From NCBI GenBank assembly GCA_951802425.1, contig OX637800.1, forward strand, positions 2,728,001 to 2,792,000: a DNA stretch of 64,000 bases, given 5' to 3'. This document shows positions 24,012 through 33,678 of the stretch, piece by piece (position 1 is the first letter of the stretch; every line of letters starts with the position of its first letter). The position numbers and the translations under genes were made by a program. A model generated the notes under the pieces. That model made no database searches. It had not been told where the DNA came from and saw only the letters and a list, made by a program, of their open reading frames with translations. Origin of the DNA: Clavaria fumosa. Its lineage: Eukaryota > Basidiomycota > Agaricomycetes > Agaricales > Clavariaceae.

Positions 24012-25339
24012 TGTCAGGACCCATCCATTTTTCCTCAACCTAACAACTCTATCACCACCCATGGACCTCCCAACATTCCCCTACCACCTCGCGAACCCCC
24101 CTACACTCTTCTGAAACCTGCTACCAACTTCCGAACACCTCTCGGGCCTCCATCATCTCCTCACAACACTCAAGATCATACTGTCATACTTGCGTCACCT
24201 CCCGCCACCTCACCTTACGTGTACCCACCGCCGAACCCACTATTTGATGCTCAACATGCTCTTACACGACTCCTACAGTGGCATGTGACTTGCCGCATGG
24301 CACACCAGTGCTACTTGCATTACTCGCGTTACTCGCGTTACCAGTGTTACTCACGTGACATACCGCCCAAGGTCACCTGTCTCACCAGCACTGTCCATGT
24401 GACCGCTCACCTGACCTTGCGACCTTAACAATGAAATGCGCCACCAGTGGTCAAGCTGTGTATCCTTTCAAATTATGTTCTCCCTTCTTCTTCTCAGTCA
24501 TCTATAACTGCGTTAGCCTTGGACCAAGCACCTCTGCTCAGTCGTAGTTACACATATGCTTATTTGGTTAGGTCGTGACCCATGACCAGTCATGTCTGCG
24601 ACCTTACCTATGCTTAGTTTACCCCTCACAACCTTAGTAGAACAAGCGCACGGTCACTCTACGACTAGTTATACCCCGTACTACTATAGTCTTGTCGCCT
24701 GGCGCTCTCTGTACTTTCCCTTTCTCGTCATACTCTCTGTACGTACATATATATAAGTCTCGCATGTACTTACTGCACTCCAGACTTGATATTGACGCAT
24801 TATTGGTTTAAGCTTGAGGCCCGATGCCTTCTGAGCTTTGAACCAAGCACGATTGATAGTGCTTGTCTCACTTGGTGACCAGATCACACCAAGACCCACT
24901 CTGCTTTTCTTCTACTTCGTTCTCGATGCTTGTGCGGCTCATGCCACCTAAGTATTCTCTCCTATTCATCTTGGTATTGATCCTTGGAACCCAACAGGTT
25001 CTCTTATCGATCGGCAAGGTCATTGCCTTCAGCCGACCCATTCTCAACATCGTCGCGACCTCACACGACCCCTCTCTATTGTCTATTTCTCCCACCTTGT
25101 CTATTTCTCTCTCACACTTCGTTGATTGACGTCGCGACCTCCTCAGCGACCTCCTCACTTGCCTTTTCTCTTTTACGCTCTGTCTTCCGACGTCGCGACC
25201 TTCCTAGCATATTGACAACCTTCCGGGACCGAGTATTCTCAACTGTACTTGACAGTTGATTGGTTTTAGCAAGTTTGCAAGACCGGTCACCAACAAGTCG
25301 ATATTTGGTATTACTTGCAAGATGGGACAGGCCCTAACA
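24012..25339 (+). repeat. 3' LTR of element A1 (1328 bp)
   Basis: It matches the 5' LTR end to end and carries a short extra copy of CTCAGCGACCTC near 25140 that accounts for most of the 21-bp length difference. In the first 260 bases I count about 17 differences from the 5' LTR. All but one are transitions, nearly all at CpG, TpG or CpA. Confidence 0.9.
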
Positions 25340-25368
25340 GGGCAAGGGAAAAATGAATGGGTCCTGAC

Positions 25369-25924
25369 AATACATAACTATAGCTATGGGGGGATCTTCG
25401 GATCATAAGTAGTGTAGTTATAGACTACTGGGGACGAGAAGGAGAGCATATTTGAAAGAGAAATGCAGCTGACCGTTGGTGGTGCATTTGAGTGCTAAGG
25501 TCACAGCATCATGAGGTAGGTCATGTGGATGACACTAGTAATGCAGGTGACCTTGGGCAGGGGTCACATGAGTAATGTCGGTAACACAAGTAATGTGGGT
25601 AGTGCCGGTAATGGTAGTAGCACCAGTGGTGTCATGTGGCGAGTCACATGCCAGATGAAGAGATTGCGGAACTGTGTGTCACATGTTGATATAGCAGGTT
25701 TGAGTGGTGGATATGTATATGGAGAGCTTGTGAGGAGTTCCACAAGTATGGTGTTGTGGTCGTGAGTATTGTATAAAAGCAGGGGAAGTTCAGGAGGGTT
25801 CTGGAAGAAGATAGCAGATTTCAGAAGTGTACAGGGTGGTCTGCGAGGTGGTGAGAGGGCGTCGGGAGGTCTGTGGGCAATGATAGGATCGAATTGGGTA
25901 GGGAAAAATGGGTGGATCCTGACA
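25369..25924 (-). repeat. Truncated 3' LTR of reversed A-family element A4
   Basis: This is the reverse complement of an A-family LTR start (TGTCAGGATCCACCC at the 25924 end), followed inward by the RNase H/linker region of pol. The other LTR end is lost where a second LTR (25340-25368) abuts it. Confidence 0.7.
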
Positions 25925-27576
25925 TCATGGTTGGAGCATGGGATGTCAAGTCGGAGGGAATTGTGGTTGGGGACATATATTTTGCCATTTCAAAGTAATA
26001 ATGAACCATCAGGCAAGAGCAAGAATACCTTCTCGCAACCTTGTGAAGTGTCCTGTGATTTCTTGGAGAAGTAGGAATCATGGGGAGTGTGTTGAATTTG
26101 CGAAATCAGGGCTTTTTCATTGAGGATGATGGCTGCTCAAAGGAGTTCCAGCAGTATTGTGACCTTGTTATTGAGTGTGTTGGTCGTGGGTTGGTCAGAC
26201 TTCTTCAGGTAGACATTGGGTTGTCACATGAGGGCATCTGGCTTCGCACCAAGCTTTCCTGCTCAATAATGAATGACATAGTTGAAACTGGAAAGATACT
26301 TGGCCCAACAGTCGATGGCTGAGCTGCTTCATGGTGGTAAAATATCGCAAGTTGTTATGGTTGGAAAACCCTTGAATTTGGTATCACACACCTTTGAGGT
26401 ACACTCTCCATTGCTTGAAAGTGTTGTGTATCATGAGGAGCTCTTTGTCATAGATGTTGTAGTTGAGCTCTGCAGTGATCATTGTACATGCGTGGAAAGC
26501 GATGGGTCATAACTTGTTAGTCACAGGATCAGTTTGGGAGAGAATGGCTGCTATGGCATAGTCAGAAGCATCACATTCTAGTGTGATGATCATAGTGCTG
26601 TGTAGTCGGAAGCGTCGCATTCTAGTGTGATGGGGTGGTTGGGGTTGTAGTGCTGGAGGACAGGAGCTTTGGTAAAGGCTTGTTTGAGTGTTTCGAAGAT
26701 TTGTTGACATCGCGGGCTCCACTTCCAAGGCATGTCCTTATGGAGGAGTTGTGTAAGAGGAATAATGATGCCAGAGTAATTATCTATGAATCTTTGATAA
26801 AAATTAGCAAAGCCTAGGAAGCTCTGAAGGTCATGGATCTTCATGGGTACAGGCCAACTTAGGATAGCCTGTATCTTCAAAGGATCCATAACAATTCTGT
26901 CAGGGGACACTATAACTCTGAGGTACTCAACCATCACAGTGTGGAAATTGCACTTCTTGGGTCGTGTGTGTAGGTTTGCCTTGCATAGTTGTTGTAGGAC
27001 CTCTCGGACATGGTTGCAATGTTGTTCAATGTTGTCCAAGTAGATAAGGATGTCATCAAGGTAAACAACTACATTCACATCAACCAAGTCATGGAAGATA
27101 TCATTCATAAGATGCTGAAAGGTTGTGGGTGTGTTCGTGAGTCCAAAGGGCATAACAAGATACTCGAACATGCTGTAGCAAGTGCAGAACGCAGTTTTCC
27201 ACTTGTCTCCTTCAGCTATCCTCATGTTATTATATCCAACACAGAGGTCAATTTTTGAGTAGATTTTGGCTGAGTGCAATTGGTCAATGAGGGTCTCGAT
27301 TTGGGGAATAGGGTAGCAGTTCTTGCAAGTAATCTTGTTGAGACCTCAGTTGTCAACACAGAGGCAAAGGCCTCCATCTTTCTTCTTTGTGAAGAGTACT
27401 GGTGCACCCATGGGGGATTTCAACAGCTGAATGAAACCTTTGTCCAACATGTCATCCAAATAATCTTTTAATGTCTTTAATTCCACTTCAGACATGTTGT
27501 ATAACTTTCCATGAAGAGGTGTCTCACCTTCTTCAAGTTCAATTTGGTGGTTGTAGTCACAGTGCAGAGGTAGTTC
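25925..27576 (-). pseudogene. Reversed A-family pol fragment (RT, RNase H), part of A4
   Basis: Read on the minus strand from 27576 down, this gives the RT N-terminal region ([38 protein letters not shown]), then MPFGLTNTP, the catalytic [29 protein letters not shown] and the RNase H start CDASDY. It ends near the linker before integrase (HKVARR). Integrase, chromodomain and the antisense gene found in A1 are deleted. There are many stops and a small duplication near 26590. Protein-level similarity to A1 is high. Element B is inserted inside it at 27577; the continuation upstream in pol is at 33151-33678. Confidence 0.85.
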
Positions 27577-27865
27577 TGTTAGGATCACTTATGTAAGCCA
27601 TCCCAAAGTGCAGTTGTGGAGAAACTGGGGAGGGTTGTTGGAAGGTCACATGACCTGTGGCTGTGGTCAGATTACATAATCGTAAGATCACATGACCTGG
27701 TCCTGGGCGCATCACGTGATCCGAGGGTCCGAGCGTGGGAAAGTCGGCAAGTCCCAAGGCTCTCGCTATATATACTGCGTCCTTTCCATTTTTGTACTCT
27801 TTTCCCCTTATCTTAGTATTGTCATCATGACCTTACGCTTAAGTTGTGTGAGACCCAGTCTGATA
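27577..27865 (+). repeat. 5' LTR of element B
   Basis: It starts TGTTAGGATCAC and ends CAGTCTGATA. It contains TATATATA at 27767-27774 and the 11-mer ATCTTAGTATT at 27810-27820, the predicted RNA start. Confidence 0.92.
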
Positions 27866-27877
27866 TAATACTAAGAT
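27810..27877 (+). promoter_or_regulatory. RNA start motif and self-priming site of element B
   Basis: ATCTTAGTATT (27810-27820, about 36-43 bases after the TATA box) is exactly complementary to AATACTAAGAT (27867-27877), one base inside the LTR. This 11-base pairing at this position is the Tf1-type self-primer arrangement. No tRNA-like primer site is seen. Confidence 0.7.
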
Positions 27878-28435
27878 CCGCCTGTCCGCCCTAGCCCCAT
27901 GTCCCAACCCGGCTAGCCTGGACCCTTAATTTCAAACTGTGACACGTTGTCACAGCTCAGCCCCTATCATCCTCTTCTCCTTTACCCTGCCTGTGGTGTG
28001 TAACAGAACTGCGCGAAATTTTTACTGTGTGTAGATACATGTGACCAGACCAGGAGGAAGTCAACTGTGACCCTCCCCAAGTGATACCAAGTGCCCAAGG
28101 CCCGGAACTTTGTTATACAGCTATGTACCAGTGAATTGTGTAGTGTACAGGGCAAGGAAAGGCCCTCTACATAGTCTTTCTGTAGTTTCCTGGTCCAGTG
28201 GACAGGGCCCTTGCTCTGTGACCATTGTCAGAAGGGTGCACAGGCAACTCATTAGGAGTTGTGGAGCAACCACCTGGGACACCATTTGGGCCCCACGCTA
28301 CCAATAGTTTCATAGAATAAGAGTTCTATAGGTACATAAGTACCTAGAAGAGCAGCCTGAGAGGACAGGACTGTTAAGAGATTGAAGAAATCCTGAGTGC
28401 CGAAGGCCTGGAATTTTATTTTACAGTGCTACAGA

Positions 28436-31400
28436 ATGCTGGACCTAGCTGTTGCCCCCTTTGATGGGCAGAAAAGGAACTTCCGTACGTTCCTCCGATC
28501 CCTTCACCTGCTGTTTATGGTGAACCCGACTGTCTATGCTGTGGACCTGGTGAAGGTCCTTTTTGCTCTGAGCAAAATTACTGGAGAAGGATTTGCTGCA
28601 GAGTGGGCGAATATGAAGGCGGAAGAGATCCTGGGTAGTGGCAAGGCCGGAACCTGGGCAGAGTTTGTGGAGGAGATGAAGTGCGCATTCGATGACCCGA
28701 ATGACCATGCGACTGCCCTTGCCGATATTGCAGGGCTGAAACAGGGTGCCATGACAGCACCGGAGTTCTTCGCGAAATTCGAGACACTGTTCCGACAGGC
28801 GAAGTTGAGTGCAGAGAAGGACTCAGGAATCCTAGTCCATTGGCTGGAGTTGAACCTGAGTAGGAGGTTGGTGGAGAGAATCTATGGTGTCTCCCTGATG
28901 TCAGAGACATATGGAGAATGGAAGGTGCTGGCTGAGAGGCTTGATGCCCAGCAAAGGCGACTGGATGGGATACTCATGGAACGGACACCATGACCCACCA
29001 TGACCCCCGCACGACCCACCGCGACTCTACTGCGACCTGCCATGACCGTTTCGCAACCTCTTGTGACCCCTCTGCTGTGTACTCCAGATGTGGCCATGGC
29101 CCGAGGATGGGCCCCTGCTGATGAGAGATGTTGTTTCCGATGCCACCAGACTGGCCATGCTGTCCGTTTCTGCCCCCTGCCTGATACACATCTGCAGGTC
29201 CCAAGGGCCCAAACCCGGGCAGCACCATGTGCCCCCCAAATGGTGGAGGGATATGAGAAAGAGATTGCACGGCTCCGAGCCTGCATAGAGCTGTGTGAGA
29301 GAGAGAGGAGGACTCCCGCTGGGGAGAAGAAGTGTGCCAGCCCCCTTTCCGTCCCTGTGCCTGCTGCAAGTATACCTCAATATACTATCTTGCAGCGGAG
29401 ACATACCCGAATTGGGGCTGAGGTGAAGGAGGAAGTGAGACTGGCAGAGCGCCTAACCAGAGTGCGGCCAGAAGTGCGGAAACATGTGCCACAAGAGCTA
29501 GCCATCCAGGTGCACTTGGAGGCTTTCAGCACTGGCAAAGGGACCACAATGAAGGCCCTTGTCGACTCAGGGTGCACCAACTGCTTCATGGATTTGGAGT
29601 GGGCGAAAGGAGTGGGACTGGAGCCATCTCTCCTGCTGAACCCAATCACCATGTATAATGTGGATGGGATGCAGAACAGGAATGGAAAGGTCCAGTATGG
29701 GATAGAGGTGCTGGTGAGAGTTGGTGACCACCAGGAGCGGATCCACTTTCTGCTGGGAAAGACCCAGTCCCACAAGGTCATCCTTGGGCATGACTGGCTC
29801 AAGCGGCATAACCCAGATATCAACTGGCAGAAGGCAGAGCTGAGCCTTACCTGCTGCCCCCCACAGTGTTCCCCATCCCCTCGAGCCTCTGCACCCCTGA
29901 AAACAAGTACCCTCACATCCACGAGTATTCTGGACACCTGTTTTCCCAACTCTGGCCCTACCCCCGATTGGCCCAGCCGCTACCCTTTGGTGTTTAGTGA
30001 AGCAAAGTGGGATGAACTTCCCCACTCCTGACCAGACTTCGATATTAAGATCGAGTTCAAAAAGGACCCTGAGCACCTCTCTTCCAAGCTGTATTCTTTG
30101 ACATGGCAGGAGATGGTGGAGATGAACCATTGGGTGGATGAGCAGCTTGCTTCTGGACGAATCTGGCCCTCGAAATCCCCGTATGCCAGCCCCTTCTTCT
30201 TCAAACATGAGAAGGACAAGCTGCAGCCGATCATCGACTACTCGAGGCTGAATGCACACCTGATCAAGGACAAGTACCCCCTCCCCCGCATCCGAGACAC
30301 AGTGGATGTGCTTAAAGGAGCGTCGATCTACTCTAAGATTGATGCAAAGGGAGGTTTCCCATCTATGCAGGTCTGGCCCAAGCACCAGCACCACTGCGCC
30401 TTCCTGACACCCTGTGGACTCTTCGAACCAGCTGTCATGTGGTTTGGACTGCAGAATGCCCCTGCTACCTTCCAACGCTTCATGAATCATGTGTTGAGGG
30501 AGGAGATTGCAGGAGGACATGTGAGGGCCTATGTGGATGATGTCATTGTGTTTGCAGAGGACTTGGCTACACACCGGTACTGGATGGATTGGGTCTTGAG
30601 GAAGTTTGGAGAGAATGGGTTGTGTCTCAAACTCAGTAAATGCGAGTTTGAGAAGAGTGAGATCATCTTCCTGGGGATGAAGATCTCCCACAACAGACTA
30701 GAGCATGATCCGGCCAAGGGTGCGGCAGTCCGAGATTGGCCATGTCCTAAGAATGTGAAGGATGTCCAGAGGTTCAATGGGATGCTGAACTACCTCCGCC
30801 GGCACATCCTGAATCTTTCTGCCTGGGCAAAGCCACTCTTCCGGCTGACTGGGAATGTTCCATGGAAATTGGAGGAGGAGGAGGAAGCAGCCTTCCGAGA
30901 TCTCTGCCAGGCACTCATATCGGCCCTGGTCTTGGCTCTGCCTCAGGACAAAGGGAGATGGAAGGTAGAGACAGATGCAAGCAACCTGGCAACTGGTGGA
31001 GTGCTCTCGCAGCAGCAGACGGATGGAACCTGGAGAGTTGTTGACTATATCTCCAAGGCCCTCACTGCAGCTGAGAAGAACTACGATGTGTATGACAAGG
31101 AGTTCTTGGCTGTGATTTGGGCACTTCACGAGTGGCGAGCATACCTCATTGGAGCAGAGGAGACAATCGAGATCTGGACGGACCATGCAAACCTCCAGTA
31201 CTTCCGGAAGCCCCAAAAGTTGAAGCCGAGGCAGGTTCATTGGGTTGGAGAGCTCCAGTGCTTTGACTTTGAGATAAAGTATCGCACTGGCAAGTCAAAT
31301 ACAAAGGCAGATGCACTCTCCTGGAGACCGAACTATGGAGAGATGGTGGAGGAGGATGCACCGGTGCAGGTTTTCCTGGAAACGGAAGTCCGTGTGTCAT

Positions 31401-32845
31401 TCACATTGGAAATGGAGATGCTACTCCAGAAAAATAGCGCGGTACACATACAGAAGCTGGAGGAGCTTGATGATGAGTGGACACGAGATCGTGCTGGACT
31501 CTGGTGAAAGGGGATAGTCACTTGGGTCCCCCTAGGAGCTCGTGAGGCCGTTCTTGAGTTTGAGCATGACCTCCCCGCTGCTGGACACCCTGGGCCCCGG
31601 AAGTTGAGAGCAGCACTAGTGAAGGGTTATTGGTGGCTGGACATGGTAAAAGATGCAGATCGGTATGCCCAGGGGTGTGAGACATGCCAGCGGATGAAGC
31701 CCGACCATACCAAGCATGCTGCCCCACTGCACCCCCATCTGGTGCCCGATGGTCCCTGGTCGGTGATCTCATGGGACATAGTCAGTCCCCTCCCCCTCTC
31801 CCATGGACATAACGCCATCCTTGTTATTGTCAACAAATTCACGAAACAGACACTGCTCGAAGCAATCGGGCTCGACCTCACAGGACTTGGAGTGGCGCGT
31901 CTCCTCTGGGATCGAGTGTTTCGTGACCATGGAGTCCCTCACAAGTTTGTGAGTGACTGGGGGTCCCAGTTTGTGTCCCACTTCATGAAGGAGTTCTACT
32001 CCATGATCCGGGTAAAGGCAAATCCAAGTACTGCCTTTCATCCGCAGACTGATGGACAGACAGAACGGGCGAACCAGGAGATGGAGATCTATCTCCGGGC
32101 TTACGTGGACCATCTCCAGGATGACTGGGCTGAATGGTTGTCCACTGCGGAGTTTGCTCTTAATAATCGTGAGCACTCAGCAACAGGACAGACACCTTTC
32201 TTCCTCGATTATGGATGACACCCATGGAATGGGGGGCTCCGGCCACCTTCTGAGGTGAACCCGGCGGCAGACGAGTGGATGGCTAAGCTCACGGAGTCCC
32301 GAAGAGCAGCCAAGGAGGCAATGGAGAAAGCGGTGGCAGTGATGAAGAAGAGCTACAATAAGGGGAAACACCCAAGTCAGGAGTACTCTGAGGGAGATCT
32401 GGTCTGGCTGGATACTAGAAACTTGAAGATGGACTGGCCCTGTAAAAAGCTTGACAACAAGAGAGCAGGCCCCTTTGCAGTTGAGGAGAAGGTGGGACCT
32501 GCTGGGTATCACCTCAAGCTCCCTCGGGCCTGGCACATCCATTGAGTCTTCAATGAGTTGCTGTTGACACCATACCACCCCCCTTCCTTCCCTTCTCAGA
32601 ACCTGCCTCCCCCTCCGCCCCCTACAATTGATGATGACCACCTGGAGTATGATGTGGAGGCGATCCTTGATGTTAAGAAGGTGGGATGTGGGGTGAAGTA
32701 CTTGGTGAAGTGGTTGGGATATCCAGTGGAGGAAAACACTTGGGAGCCCTGTAGGAACCTCACTAACATAACATTGCTTCTCCGGGACTTCTTCCTCTCC
32801 CACCCTGACAAGGCCAAGCTAGCTGGTCAGGACGCCCAGCCTTAA
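28436..32845 (+). pseudogene. Element B gag-pol polyprotein, one frame broken only by TGA codons
   Basis: A single frame of about 1470 codons runs from ATG 28436 (MLDLAVAPFDGQK) to TAA 32845. It is interrupted only by TGA at 28991, 30029, 31505, 32216 and 32543. Gag: LRSLHLLFMVNP, a capsid region, zinc knuckle CFRCHQTGHAVRFC. Protease: ALVDSGCTNCFMD. RT: SPYASPFFFKHEKDKLQPII, FGLQNAPATFQRFMN, catalytic YVDD. RNase H: ETDASN, DKEFLAV, TDHANL. Integrase: HDLPAAGHPG with GCETC (HHCC), WDIVSPLP, VSDWGSQF and the Glu helix NQEMEIYL. Chromodomain: YDVEAILDVKK, KYLVKWLGYP, NTWEP. All catalytic residues are present. At several stops the family normally has Arg (for example YG-x-HPW at 32216), so CGA-to-TGA is the likely origin. 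Gag and pol share one frame, unlike A1. Confidence 0.92.
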
Positions 32846-32856
32846 GAGGGGGGTGA
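32842..32856 (+). promoter_or_regulatory. Polypurine tract of element B
   Basis: TTAAGAGGGGGGTGA lies between the gag-pol stop and the 3' LTR (TGTTAGG at 32857), as expected for the plus-strand primer. Confidence 0.6.
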
Positions 32857-33145
32857 TGTTAGGATCACTTATGTAAGCCATCCCAAAGTGCAGTTGTGGA
32901 GAAACTGGGGAGGGTTGTTGGAAGGTCACATGACCTGTGGCTGTGGTCAGATTACATAATCGTAAGATCACATGACCTGGGCCTGGGCGCATCACGTGAT
33001 CCGAGGGTCCGAGCGTGGGAAAGTCGGCAAGTCCCAAGGCTCTCGCTATATATACTGCATCCTTTCCATTTTTGTACTCTTTTCCCCTTATCTTAGTATT
33101 GTCGTCATGACCTTACGCTTAAGTTGTGTGAGACCCAGTCTGATA
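32857..33145 (+). repeat. 3' LTR of element B
   Basis: It is the same length as the 5' LTR. The differences I see are a G/T in the CCTGGnCCTGGG stretch, a G/A in TGCnTCC and an A/G in GTCnTC. The last two are CpG transitions. Confidence 0.92.
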
Positions 33146-33150
33146 AGTTC

Positions 33151-33678
33151 CCAAGCTAGGGTTTCAGAAAATACATCCATGAAGTCATGGTACTCATGTG
33201 GTACTATGTCTTCAGGCTTTGGGGGAGAGGATTGGGTGGTCATGGAACTTGCAAGTATTGTTTCGTCTTCATAGGGGTTGCTCGCTGGTTGGATGTATAG
33301 GAGTCCTATAAATTCTCCTTGTTGTGAAGGGTGGTGGCCTTGACCAGTTGAACTTGCAGGGGTGTAGAGGGTTTTGGAATCGAGTTTGCAAGGTCAGGAG
33401 AGGGTTTACTCAGGAGTTGTGCATCCAGAATAGTGAGGGGATAGTTGTGGAGCAGGCAGTCTGTCTGAAACTAAAGGTGAGGTTAGTCCAGTCAATCTTG
33501 GGGTTCCAGGTTCATAGCCAATTGAGCCCTGGAATGATGGGAGTGAGAGGGTGAGTCTTGGTGATGAGGAATTTGATAGGTTGGATGGTATTGTCAGGGA
33601 ATTTTGTATTAGTGAGGACATAATGGGTTATGTTTGAGCTGGAGGAACTTCCGTCAAAGTATTGAAGTGGTAACGGTT
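33151..33678 (-). pseudogene. Reversed A-family pol N-terminal fragment (protease end), continuation of A4
   Basis: This segment continues the minus-strand pol frame interrupted by element B. Its right part corresponds to the protease C-terminal region and the linker to RT of A1 (about 18360-18890). It has stops and no gag. It ends at 33679, where a reversed LTR terminus (TGTTAGGGCC) begins, so gag and the first part of protease are missing. Confidence 0.7.

Larger units (their letters stand above)
14751..25339 (+). mobile_element. Ty3/gypsy chromovirus A1, full length with both LTRs, decayed genes
   Basis: The element has two LTRs (14751-16057 and 24012-25339) beginning TGTCAGGACCC and ending GGCCCTAACA. 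It is flanked by a perfect 5-bp duplication GGGCA (14746-14750 and 25340-25344). Internal order: self-priming primer site, gag with a zinc knuckle, protease, reverse transcriptase, RNase H, integrase, chromodomain, a spliced antisense gene, and a purine tract. The chromodomain and the RT-RH-IN order place it among chromoviruses. Its 10.6-kb size is large, mostly because of 1.3-kb LTRs and the 2-kb antisense gene region. Several in-frame TGA stops and a gap at the start of integrase make it non-autonomous. Confidence 0.92.
27577..33145 (+). mobile_element. Ty3/gypsy chromovirus B, full length, 289-bp LTRs
   Basis: Two 289-bp LTRs (27577-27865 and 32857-33145) differ at about 3 positions, so the insertion is young. 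A perfect 5-bp duplication AGTTC flanks it (27572-27576 and 33146-33150). Removing the element rejoins the reversed pol frame of A4 (GGTAGTTC and CCAAGCTAGG). One long gag-pol frame fills the interior and ends in a chromodomain. The LTRs begin TG but end TA rather than CA. Confidence 0.95.

Noticed and set aside
29567..30691. 374-codon open frame on the minus strand across element B pol
   Set aside because: It lies wholly opposite the protease-RT coding frame, has no domain and is explained by the codon use of the sense gene.
28436..32845. Idea that TGA encodes an amino acid in this organism
   Set aside because: TGA ends the short last exon of pseudokinase copy 1 and the membrane protein frame, and intact host genes here do not use it internally, so reassignment is unlikely.
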